From positions 46,479,813-46,543,812 of the forward strand of contig CM046855.1 in assembly GCA_025617745.1 (NCBI GenBank): a stretch of DNA of 64,000 nt, read 5' to 3'. The position numbers were made by a program, and so were the translations under genes. Each line of letters starts with the position of its first letter. Within the stretch, counting starts at the first letter, position 1. This DNA is from Heliocidaris erythrogramma. Taxonomy: Eukaryota > Echinodermata > Echinoidea > Camarodonta > Echinometridae. A model generated the notes under the pieces. That model was not told the origin of the DNA, ran no database searches, and saw only the letters and a list, made by a program, of their open reading frames with translations. Of this stretch, positions 44,291 through 53,082 are shown piece after piece.

Positions 44291-45284
44291 AATGAAACGA
44301 TTCAAAATGGGCACATTGTGTGTACAGATTTTATTCAAATAAAAATATGACAATGTTAGTTTGTCCCAGTACGGTTTGAACGATGACACTTTTGAAATTC
44401 TGTTGCTTCCATTTTCGATTCATAAATTCATCAGCATATACAAGATAAAATTCAAACGAGAGATTGATATACATTTTCTTTTTCTTCATCAGGAAGTCCG
44501 CAGAAGAAATGCGTGGTCGGGGGAAACACCAGTCCGAAGTCAACGATAACTGCCTGCCATCGACCAGTCGGAGTCATCTGTAAGAGGCAGTTATCCTCCT
44601 CCAGGTCGTTCATCAGATATCCCATCTCATGAATACGACCTGGTGACTTTGCTACGTCGAGAGCTAGTTTAAGCCTGAAATGAAAAGAAAGCAAAGTAAT
44701 CGCATACCAGAATACTGAAAAAAGTGAATTTCGTTTTGTGTTTCAACAATTTTGATAAAACCAAATTACTCACCATTCTTTATGGCTTAGAACTAACTCT
44801 CGCAAGCTCCGGTCCAGAGTCCACGACTCTCCCGTCGTCGAGTCACCGACGAAATCCATCGCCAATCCGACACAGCCTGGGCTGGTCTCCAGGCAACCCA
44901 TGTAAGTAAATTGGGAAGCACTCATTCCTTCCCACAATGTCAAGGAGAGATGCTTCCGCAAGGATATGCTCCGTCTGTCGAATATAACAAGTTAAGAATA
45001 TATAGGTTAATATAACAGCTTTCTACTTTGTCGCAATTGAAACAGCAGTATCGACGTTCTCTTCAGTAATGCTACTGAATTTAAGTATCTGGTAAAATAC
45101 CATTCGCTAGTGAAGTAGGCTTCAGAATGTTCTCCACAAGGTATATTTTATCCAAAAATGTAAAGAGGTTTTCTCAGACAAAAGGGTGCAACATTTGACA
45201 CGTTGAAGTTTTGCAAAGAAGAGATAGACATGAAGAGAGAAAATCGAAGATTAAAAAAAAACAGATGAGGGAGTGTTTGCGCGT

Positions 45285-46332
45285 TACTCTCTAAATTTGA
45301 AAGACTTAAAATTTAAATCTTAATTGAGACTTACAATAATCTAAGTCTTTAAGACTTATTTTCCACGTTCTTTGATTACATTTTTCTCTCGAGACCGCGA
45401 ACAAAATCTCCTGTTTAAATCTTTTAAGGAGATTTAAGCTTTAAGCCAATCAGATTTACGATGATGAAACACGTGTTCGAACATTCAAGCCAAGCGAGCG
45501 ATCGACGACATATTTCTTTTTGCGGTTGTGTGAATCATGCACTTAACTGCAAAACAAAAGTGAGAGCCAGATGACACTATGAACACGATGACAAAGAGAG
45601 CGGACAAAATATACAGCTCCTCATTGTACCCTCCACAATTGCTCTGGTAGACAAAAGAACATCCCTTCATTGCTATTATGTAAAAATATGTAGAGCAGGT
45701 GTCACATGCATATTCACCTGTTCTGCTTATTGTACATAATAGTAATGAAGGGATGTTCTTTTGTCTACCAGGGCAATTGTGGAAGGTACAATAAGGAGCT
45801 GTATATTTTGCCCGCTTCTTTGTTCGCCATGTTCATAGTGTGATTACTGTTTTTCAGATAAGTCGGATCGACATTGCCGTGTATACACTTTTCGTTGGGA
45901 TCAACCATACACCTTAATAAGACCGGTCTCTATTTCTGCATTTGACACTTGCAATTATTATGATATTATGTTTGAATGTCATTTAATGTGTTTGTTATGG
46001 AGCTGCACTCAAATAAATTAATGTTTGCCGGAATAAATTGCACATTTTGAGCCTATGTTGTTGTTTTTCTCCAGTCCCACTTCCTCTGAAAAGTTAAATC
46101 TCCAAAAGATTTATATGTTAATAAACCTTAAAAAGATTTAAAGGTAAAACTGAAAAGATTTAAATTTTAAATCTAAAAGACTTATATTTTAAGTCTTTTG
46201 CGGTTTTAAAATTTTAAGTCTTAATAAAGACTTATTTTAAATCCCAAAGGTTTCGTCACTAATATCAGTCTCTGTTAGATTTAAAAGTAAGTCTTTAAGA
46301 TTTAAATATAAGACTTTCAAATTTAGAGAGTA
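45285..46332. mobile_element. TA-flanked element with ACTCTCTAAATTTGAAAG ends and an inner foldback
   Basis: TACTCTCTAAATTTGAAAG (45285) and CTTTCAAATTTAGAGAGTA (to 46332) are inverted repeats bounded by TA. The ends are embedded in AAGTCTTTAAGATTTAAAT-type short repeats. Inside, 45569-45705 and 45714-45841 are complementary arms of about 130 bp (ACAAAAGAACATCCCTTCAT and its complement). No transposase. Confidence 0.7.
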
Positions 46333-46726
46333 GAGAAAGAGGGTTTGTAAAATTGATTCACTTGGTCACATGCATTACTGCAACATTTAAAACAACAAAA
46401 ATTAATTGATTGTCACATATTAACATCTGTTACTGAAAAAGGGCAATTGTTAGATTTTGACAAATGAAATATTGTTTTCATGCACCGCCATGATGGATAC
46501 TGCTGCAGTGTTGTCAGGGCGAAGGCTAATAGTGCGTGACAATATTGATAGTAAAAGATAGTAAAATAGTAAAAGTAACAAAATACCCACATTAATTTCC
46601 TTTAATGTTTCGAGAGAATCGAATCACCCTTCCATATAAAAGTTATATATCTCGAAATAAAAGGTCATAAAACAAGATTGTGTTGAGATGATGTCAGTAA
46701 TAATGCGCGTCGAATACCTTCACTGT

Positions 46727-46946
46727 AAAAAATACTATAGGAAGTACAGTAAATTACTGGCAACCCGGCTGCACAGTAAAATACTGTATCATTTACAGTT
46801 AAACAATTTTTCTTACAGTTATATACTGCTTTTTACAGTTTAACTGTATAGAATAAACAGTACAATACCGTGAAAATACAGTAATTTACTTGGCAGCAGG
46901 TTGCCAGTAACTGTAAATTCCTACAATTTTTTTACAGTGTTCATTT
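46727..46946. mobile_element. 220-bp MITE (CACTGTAAAAAA ends) in unit 1 only
   Basis: CACTGTAAAAAATACTATAG and TTTTTTTACAGTG are inverted termini with further pairing (ACTGGCAACC/GGTTGCCAGT). The matching place in unit 2 (ACCTTCATTTTT, near 47278) is empty, giving a built-in pre-insertion reference. Confidence 0.8.
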
Positions 46947-47002
46947 TTATAAGCTGAATTCTACAGACAGCCTGGTGTCTCATTTGAATTCAATCTCTCG
47001 CT

Positions 47003-47069
47003 ATGGAAACAAAACATAAATGCAGTGCTCTTCTTGTCATTACCTGCGTTGCTGTGCTGTTAAACCAGG
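47003..47069 (+). pseudogene. upstream copy of the signal-peptide exon, donor lost
   Basis: It encodes METKHKCSALLVITCVAVLL with one frame identical in length to the exon at 47349. Where that exon has G|GTGCGT, this copy has GTTTTA because the duplication breakpoint falls there. Phase-correct splicing to the next exon is not possible, so it is probably non-functional unless a cryptic donor is used. Confidence 0.65.
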
Positions 47070-47348
47070 TTTTATGCAGTGTTGTCAGGGCGCAGACTAA
47101 TAGTGCGTGACAATATTGATAGTAAAATATAGTAAAACAAAACACCTCCATATAATTTCCTTTAACGTTTCGAGAGAATCGAATCACCCTCCCATATAAA
47201 AGTTATATATCTCGAAATAAAAGGTCATATAAAACAAAATTGTGTTGAGATGGTTTCAGTAATACTGCGCGCGTCGAATACCTTCATTTTTATAATAAGC
47301 TGAATTCTACCCACAGCGTGGTGTCTCATTTGAATTCAAGCTCTCGCT

Positions 47349-50153
47349 ATGGAAACTAAACATAAATGCAGTGTTGTTCTTGTCATTACCTGCGTTGTTG
47401 TGCTGTTAAACCAGGGTGCGTATAGAATGTTGAATTTGAACAGTTTTCAAGCACAAAAGATATATTATATAACATAAACGCTCAAACATTTCCATATTTT
47501 GATCAACATTTTCTTCGGTGATATTTACATTTTGCAAACTATCGGAAGAAAAGAAACACAAAAAATAATGTTGATATGCTATTTTACGAGATTTATTCTC
47601 ATAAAGCGATGCATTATCATTATTATTATTAATTCAATTTCGAAAGCACATCAGAGTTTATAACATGTCTTTTGGTAAATACTCTTTTTTGAAATCTGGT
47701 TTCAGCTGAGAAATCGCATGGTCAGAACGGACATGATTCTAAAGGTGATAGTTGCGAACCAGTCGTTCAGGCAGGAAAAGAGGTTCCTCAAAAGGCGGTA
47801 TACCGGGAAGATGACAAACGCTCCTACGGAAAGCCTGAAAATGCGTCTCACCATCTTGTTCAGCGGAAGCATTGTGAAATCGGTAAAATGCCATTATTTC
47901 CTATTTAACTATTGTAAGAAGAAAAATAAGTTTTTTTTTTTAAATTTATTTTTTTTTGTTTTGTCGAGCGAAATGATGAGCTGATAGTACGCATTCAAGA
48001 GTTGGTCTACCGGTAACGTCTACGGTCAGCTGCCCGTATTCGCCTATACAAACTGACTCTGACAGTGGCGGATCTACATGGGGAAAACCGGCCCGTGCCC
48101 CCTCTTTTGAAACCCAGCTGTTATACCTTAAGAGTACACAATGACAAAATATTGCCCCCTTAATTGTGTACTTTTCCGGCTCTGTGCCCCCTCTTTTACA
48201 AAATCCTGGATCCGCCCCTATCTGATCAGACCCAGGTTTGAATCTCAATCACCCTTTTAGAACGGTGACGTTAAAGGTCAGTCCAAGACGTAATAATCAT
48301 ATTGATTGATACACGTCTGTAAAAACCCAATTAGCAACAACGTACATTATTATTATTTTTTTTTTTCGTTTCATTTAAACAGGGTATTAACCCGTCAGTA
48401 AGAATTATTATTCTCAATGTGTCTGATACCATGAACACTGCCTTTGTAGCTTAAAATGTAGTCCTAAAAACAAAGTAAATGTCCTACCAAAAAACCACAA
48501 CTTAACTATTTGTTTGCTACTGAAATACTTTTCCACGGGAATAGTGTGCAGAGTATATGTGCCAAATTGCACAACGGCACAGTAAGTGTTAAGTGTTAAT
48601 AAAGGATCCATGTATCCGGTGTGTAATGAAACCTACTCTTGCAATAGTATAATGGGGGTGGGCGACTGGGGACTTTGAAGTATGCTTCATAAAAAAATGT
48701 CATTGTTGATTTATCATACGTGAACATTTCATCCCCAAAGTTAGATGCCGCTCTTAATTGCCTTGTACCGTTTTGGCATGGTATTTTGGAATGTATACCG
48801 CCTTCAAACAAAGTTGACATTAATTGAAGAGAGTTAATCAGTTCTCTCACGATGTGCAAACGTAAACGTAGGAAGTCTGACGTTTCGGCTGCTATATACT
48901 GCTAGCCTTAGTCATAGACAATGAGCCGAGATCACGCTGAGCGGGTCTTAAATAGCGGCGGGAGCCGCCCGGAGCTGACGGATGTACGCTCGGACCACTC
49001 GCGCTGTGATTGGTCGCTGCCGTTGACCAATCACCGGGCGCGGCATTGTTCCCTGCCGTGTCGGCGCTGTGATTGGTCGCTGCCGTTGACCAATCACCGG
49101 GCGCGGCGTTGTTCCCTGCCGTGTCGGCGGGGGGCGCGCTATCCTTGGCCGGTTCTAACCGTCCACCCGAAGGACCCTGTCCTCCCGAATAGGCGCGATG
49201 GAGTTGTCTACAAGATCCCATGTTCGACCTGTGACAAGGTTTATATTGGCGAGACTGGTAGACCCGTCGGGGAGCGCATGCATGAACATCGCCGGGATGT
49301 TCGCCTCGGACGCACTGATAGCTCGGCTGTTGCTGAGCATGCTTGGACTGCCGAGCACTATCCCGGCTGGGATAATATCAGTTGCGTTGCGCAGGACAAG
49401 CACTGGTACACGCGCCAGGTGAAAGAAGCTATTCAGATCCGATTGCACTCGAATAACATTAACAGGGATAACGGCATTGATATCCCTAACGAATGGTTAT
49501 CTGCTATTCAGCGCCACGCAGCTAACCGGTTGTTGGTTGGTTAGAACCGGCCAAGGATAGCGCGCCCCCCGCTGACACGGCAGGGAACAACGCCGCGCCC
49601 GGTGATTGGTCAACGGCAGCGACCAATCACAGCGCCGACACGGCAGGGAACAATGCCGCGCCCGGTGATTGGTCAACGGCAGCGACCAATCACAGCGCAA
49701 GTGGTCCGAGCGTACATCCGGCCGCTCCGGGCGGCTCCCGCCGCTATTTAAGACCCGCTCAGCGGACCCAGGTTCGAGACTGCGTCACGTCTTTCGGATG
49801 GTGACGTTAAAGGTCGGTCCCAGACGTAAATAATCATATCTGATTGATACACGTCTGTAAAAACCCAATTACACACACACACACACACACATCTCGGCTC
49901 ATTGTCTATATGACTAAGGCTAGCAGTATATAGCAGCCGAAACGTCAGACTTCCCACGTTTACGTTTGCACATCGTGAGACAACTGATTAACTCTCTTCA
50001 ATTATTCTCACCACGATGAACCTCTTCCAATCTAAAGTTGACATTGGCTTAAAGTGTCATTTTGTAAAAAGCCAGGAATGCAGCTACTTTTGCTTCCCCA
50101 AACTGCCCTTTCAAGGCATGCTTCAACCCGCCCATTATAAGATAAAAAAATGA
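47349..50153 (+). CDS. small secreted cysteine-containing protein (119 aa), three exons
   Basis: Exons are 47349-47415, 47706-47882 and 50038-50153. Exon 1 encodes a signal peptide (METKHKCSVVLVITCVVVLL) and ends at GTGCGT, phase 1. Exon 2 follows GGTTTCAG, stays open for 59 codons (EKSHGQNGHDSKGDSCEPVV, YREDDKRSYGKPENASHH, LVQRKHCEI) and ends at GTAAAA, phase 1. Exon 3 follows CCAATCTAAAG and reads DIGLKCHFVKSQECSYFCFP, then LPFQGMLQPAHYKIKK and TGA at 50151; AATAAA lies at about 50680. All phases agree. The hydrophilic middle with dibasic KR and the cysteine-rich end would fit a pro-peptide plus mature peptide, but no family was recognised. A TATAAAA box lies 150 bp upstream of the ATG. Intron 2 holds a split SINE and a GIY-YIG unit. 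Exon 3 has a second copy at 54298. Confidence 0.6.
47966..48345 (+). repeat. tRNA-like SINE split by a hAT-type MITE
   Basis: The head has GATGAGCTGATAGTACGC and TGGTCTACCGGTAACG (A-box-like) and, after the MITE, GGTTTGAATCTC (B-box-like). The tail GGTGACGTTAAAGGTC ... TACACGTCTGTAAAAACCCA recurs at 49757-49870 and 54020-54130, where GGTTCGAGACTGC precedes it. Confidence 0.55.
48062..48220. mobile_element. hAT-like MITE (CAGTGGCGGATC ends) inside the SINE
   Basis: CAGTGGCGGATCTACATGG at the left and CCTGGATCCGCCCCTA at the right are inverted repeats. TCTGA on both flanks is consistent with part of a target duplication. Confidence 0.6.
48921..49544 (+). CDS. GIY-YIG endonuclease of Penelope-like type (copy 1)
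   Basis: The 207-codon frame starts in the left arm and stops exactly at its inner edge on the right. The first 90 codons simply translate arm DNA (two RCDWSLPLTNHRAR repeats). The domain proper begins near 49190: DGVVYKIPCSTCDKVYIGET (GIY-YIG core with a CxxC), RPVGERMHEHRRDV (catalytic Arg), SSAVAEHAWTAEH, RQVKEAIQIRLHSNNINRDN (catalytic Glu and Asn) and EWLSAIQRH. CxxC plus two His is the zinc-binding signature of Penelope-like endonucleases, which nick the target for reverse transcription. Here no RT accompanies it. The true start codon is uncertain. Confidence 0.8.
   Translation: MSRDHAERVLNSGGSRPELTDVRSDHSRCDWSLPLTNHRARHCSLPCRRCDWSLPLTNHRARRCSLPCRRGARYPWPVLTVHPKDPVLPNRRDGVVYKIPCSTCDKVYIGETGRPVGERMHEHRRDVRLGRTDSSAVAEHAWTAEHYPGWDNISCVAQDKHWYTRQVKEAIQIRLHSNNINRDNGIDIPNEWLSAIQRHAANRLLVG
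48970..49135. promoter_or_regulatory. CCAAT-box repeats in the left arm, promoter-like, facing left
   Basis: Two 65-bp repeats each contain TGATTGGTCGC and GACCAATCACC (CCAAT boxes on both strands). On the minus strand they are followed by CGCTATTTAAGACCCGCTC, a TATA-like box, at about 48965-48943. The mirror arrangement in the right arm (49600-49755) faces right. Inferred from motifs only. Confidence 0.45.
49600..49757 (+). promoter_or_regulatory. CCAAT/TATA promoter-like right arm, facing exon 3 of the secreted gene
   Basis: Four CCAAT/ATTGG boxes are followed by GCCGCTATTTAAGACCCGC (TATA-like at 49743-49751). It points toward 50038, where the cysteine-rich exon begins about 290 bp downstream. 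The same layout is in copy 2. Confidence 0.4.
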
Positions 50154-50204
50154 TTCAACACCATGATACCTAGCTGTTATGGTAATTACATGGGGTAACC
50201 TCGC

Positions 50205-50345
50205 TAGTCATAAGGACCGCTATTCATAAGAACCACTTATTCATAAGGACCGCTATCCATAACGCGTGACTAAAGGAATAGCTGTTTTGTATGAATAGCG
50301 AGCAAACCATAGACAAATTACCTCGTATTCACATAAGGACCTCCG
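50205..50345. repeat. CATAAGGACCGCTATTCATAA motif cluster
   Basis: Variants of TCATAAGGACCGCTATTCAT recur at 50208, 50243 and 50332, again at the same places in copy 2 and once at about 58646, outside the duplication. Confidence 0.5.
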
Positions 50346-50749
50346 TTCATAAGAACCATTATATCTCTCATCGTATAAAAATTGTTGCATTAGACAACAA
50401 GAAAATGAATAGTTTTACTAGAAAAGCCGTTTCCTGCCGTCTACTTCATATTAAGCCAATAATTACCGTTGGTGAAAGTGATGGGACAAACTATCACTTC
50501 CGAGGCGATCTGGATGTAGCTTTACATTCAGATCGCCGAGGTAGTGATAGTACGTCTCATCGCCTGAAATCAAAAGGTGATTATCTGCTTTATATTCCAC
50601 ATCTGAAACATTTAACTGGTACGAGAAAGACAATTATTGTCGACTTCTCGAAAAAGATATATTTATGATTTAGGCCCGAATAAATGTACAAAATGTTAAA
50701 ACCACCACAAACCGTAACAATACCTGGGTGCCCACAATTATGTTATCTT

Positions 50750-51380
50750 TTAAAGCCTCGGTCACGCAGCGCTTTACGGCTTAATCACGGCCAAAACACG
50801 TCAAAAAGTGGTCTCCCGTGAAGCAGACGATGTTGTTCGCGTTGATGTCGATTCGTAGACGTGGCAGGACGCGGGGAAAAATCGGAACGGCGTCGGACGC
50901 GGCAAAAAGTTTTGAACTGCTCAAAATTTTAGCCCGCGGACAACCACGGGCGGCACACGTGGTAAAGACGTGCAACACACGTGAAACACACGTGATAATC
51001 CGTGTTCCGGCAGTGATTAAAACTTGGGGAGACGCGGTAAGACGCGAAAGTTTAGCGGTCTGTCACGGGCAGAGCACGGTCATCGGACGGGTGTTACGCG
51101 TTGGTATCACGGGAAATAGCGTGTGTTTAGCGGCTTATCACTGACAAATGGATTTTTCCGCGTACTTTTTTAGCCTTACACGTGGCTGGACGTGGCTGGA
51201 CGTGGTTAGCCGTGCTTAGGCAGTGCTTCAGCAGTGGAACAGCCGCCGACGGCCATACCCCGTACAAAGCACGGCCAAACCAAAATTGACCAAAAATTAC
51301 CACTTACGACCACGTCCACCAGATTTTCATAACTTTTTGTACGTGATTTAGACGTGGAGTGCTGTGTGACCGGGGCTTAA
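50750..51380. mobile_element. TTAA-flanked MITE rich in ACGTG motifs (copy 1)
   Basis: TTAAAGCCTCGGTCACGCAG (50750) and GCTGTGTGACCGGGGCTTAA (to 51380) are imperfect inverted repeats bounded by TTAA. The interior has many ACGTG/CACGTG hexamers (about 50950-51000) and TGGACGTGGCTGGACGTGG at about 51187. Copy 2 is 55010-55640. Confidence 0.65.
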
Positions 51381-52661
51381 GTGCGCGATTGGGCAATGCG
51401 CGCTTATTTTAGTACGCCTATAAGCTATGGAGCTATTCGTAAAAGTCGCGCACTTTTCATTTTTACTATTCGTAGAGGTCATGCACTTTTCAATTTGACT
51501 ATTCGTAGAGGTCACGCACTTCCATTTCGCACGTACCCAAAATATTGATAACGCATTGTGACTCTGTAATGGACTGAAGAGATCAGCGAAACACATAAGT
51601 ACTAGGACCTCAAGGTCACGAACTTGATATGGGGAAAACTACGTTTTATCACGTGATTACCTTTTGACCAATCTAACAGCAAGATTCTAGCATGTGGCAT
51701 ATAATTCCTACTAACGTCATCAGAGGGAAAAGGTTATTCGATAACGTCAGCCGGAAAAAGATGAGCTATTCGAATCGCGACGTACGCGAAGGAAAAAATA
51801 AGCAGCTGCTCCAGTCAGCCTCAGCGCGTACTACATTTTGACGACATTCATTTGCGCGTATCTATTGTTTTAGGCAGCATGCACCGTACTGGTGGTGATG
51901 ATGATGTCATCATTACGCGTTTGATATCCGCGCAAATTCATCACTTCTTCAAACTGTTGGTGTATATACTGTGCGGTACAGTGCAGATGATCAAGTAGAT
52001 GAGTAGAATTAACCTTTTGTTCCATGATGGACGGGTATAATATCAAATATTTACTTCCTACATTCGAGTCTCTGGTTAAACGGCTTGTCTCGAATGGGTG
52101 GGTTGCGGGAGCGGGATGGGAGCGGGAACGGGCACACCCTTTCGAGACAAGCCCCCCGGTTATCTCGAATGGACGCGTTCCCAGCGAGAAGTTCAATGAA
52201 CGCGCCACTTCGAGACAACCGGGGGGGGGGGGGGGGCTTTCCTCGAATGGGTGTGTTGAGTAGACTTTTGTAACAGACGTTTTAGAAATTTTTGAAAAAT
52301 GTACTCTTGCTGTTTTTTTTTTTCGTTTTTCTTTTGTCTAAGATGTAGAAAATATGATAAAACAGTATCTAAAAAAAGCTTTTGACAAGGAAATCATTAT
52401 TTGTGCAAAAAAAATAGGAGAATTGAATTATGCATTAAAACACACGGGGACGAAAGGGCAAGTGGCGTAGCTAGGATTTTTGTATTTATTTATTTATTAT
52501 TATTTTTGTTTGTCGTGACCTGGGCCCCGTAACATAAAGAGTGTTTAGCTGATATCGCTGAAAGCATGACTGGAAAAATGGGGTAAGTACCTCCGTTTTA
52601 TTCATATTATATGACGATGTCAATATTTTTTAATAAATCATAACAATAATTATGTAAAATT

Positions 52662-52901
52662 CTAATGTAAGTAGCATTCTATGACAATGAATTGTGCATA
52701 TATAAAGATGAAAGCTGATATTTTACCGGAATTAAGACGCCTTTTTATCCTATCGCGCAACCCTGTTTCAGTGGCAAGAAGCACACGCTGACGGAACAAC
52801 CAAGGGTCCTTCGCCCGTGATCTCCGGCAGACCTCGCGTTGCTTGCCCGGTGGGTTGTGTACGGCAGAATTTTTTTCTGACTTGGACGATGCAAATTTCA
52901 T
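52662..52901 (-). CDS. hypothetical 79-aa ORF in the duplicated segment (copy 1)
   Basis: It begins MKFASSKSEKNSAVHNPPGK and continues REVCRRSRAKDPWLF and TETGLRDRIKRRLNSG, a basic, coding-like sequence with no family recognised. A GTAAAA follows the codon for NSG, so it may be the first exon of a captured gene, ending at about 52722. Copies are at 56910-57161 (-) and 57540-57779 (+). Conservation among them reflects recent duplication, not selection. Confidence 0.35.
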   Translation of the reverse strand: MKFASSKSEKNSAVHNPPGKQREVCRRSRAKDPWLFRQRVLLATETGLRDRIKRRLNSGKISAFIFIYAQFIVIECYLH

Positions 52902-53082
52902 TGTGCTTGTAAAACTAATTTGTTATGATGGTATTATTATGACCCATGTCTCCTACTATTTCTTAACACACTTGGGCAAACCCACAAAATAGGGGCCAAA
53001 AAATAGATGCCGCTCTTAATTGCCTTGTACCGTTTTGGCATGGTATTTTGGAATGTATACCGCCTTCAAACAAAGTTGACAT

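Larger units (their letters stand above)
38488..44974 (-). pseudogene. protein-kinase gene, decayed, with a retrotransposon filling one intron
   Basis: Three minus-strand exons have matching splice phases. Exon 44774-44974 reads TEHILAEASLLDIVG and FPIYLHG, then in another frame GLAMDFVGDS (hinge), so it holds a frameshift near 44895. It ends with donor GTGAGT, phase 2. Exon 44473-44674 continues with LKLALDVAKSPGRIHEMGYL, the catalytic loop MNDLEEDNCLL and the DFG segment AVIVDFGLVF, ending at GTATAT, phase 0. Exon 38488-38702, after AACCAACAG, reads EVYVHIAPECALDD (APE motif) and TTVMSGVF. It then has TAA at 38628-38630 where a DVFSLG-type serine is expected, a 1-bp deletion, then C-lobe end SSPLNRPSIDEVVDVLEGLI and a stop. 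The catalytic Asp, DFG and APE are kept, but HRD is MND. At least three lesions make it a pseudogene. The N-lobe is not found to the right; a matching one lies at 10.5 kb. Confidence 0.8.
46500..47416 (+). repeat. tandem duplication of promoter plus signal-peptide exon
   Basis: Unit 1 (about 46506-47069) and unit 2 (about 47077-47416) share GCAGTGTTGTCAGGGCG, AATAGTGCGTGACAATATTG, a TATAAAA box (46636 and 47196), TTCGAGAGAATCGAATCACC and the exon starting ATGGAAAC. Unit 1 is longer only because it carries an extra MITE (46727-46946). Unit 1 ends exactly at the end of the coding exon, before the splice donor. Confidence 0.85.
48821..50004 (+). mobile_element. Penelope-related unit: GIY-YIG ORF between long inverted arms (copy 1)
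   Basis: TAATTGAAGAGAGTTAATCA (48821) is complementary to the right edge at 50004. Arms continue through CGTTTCGGCTGCTATATACT, the CCAAT-box repeats and CTATCCTTGGCCGGTTCTAA (about 48821-49171 and 49541-50004), leaving about 370 bp of unique centre with the GIY-YIG domain. The right arm has an extra SINE tail and (AC)n at 49757-49892. No reverse transcriptase is present. Confidence 0.8.
48742..52997. repeat. 4.26-kb segmental tandem duplication, copy 1
   Basis: TAGATGCCGCTCTTAATTGC at 48742 recurs at 53004 and the two segments match base for base with few differences (for example AGCTGACGG/AGCGGCCGG at 48971/53235, CGAATAGGC/CTTATAGGC at 49186/53448) up to CCCACAAAATAGGGGCC. The unit contains a GIY-YIG element, exon 3 of the secreted gene, a TTAA MITE and an 80-codon ORF. 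Confidence 0.93.

Noticed and set aside
48001..48060. Functional tRNA gene at the SINE head
   Set aside because: A- and B-box-like motifs are separated by an inserted MITE and no cloverleaf can be drawn.
48892..49221. Minus-strand ORF of 109 aa with repeated AATNHSADTAGNNAAP
   Set aside because: It is translation of the CCAAT-box repeats in the arm of the GIY-YIG unit, with no independent support.
50818..51144. 108-codon ORF in the TTAA MITE, present in both copies
   Set aside because: Sequence conservation is due to the recent segmental duplication; composition follows ACGTG repeats and no domain is visible.
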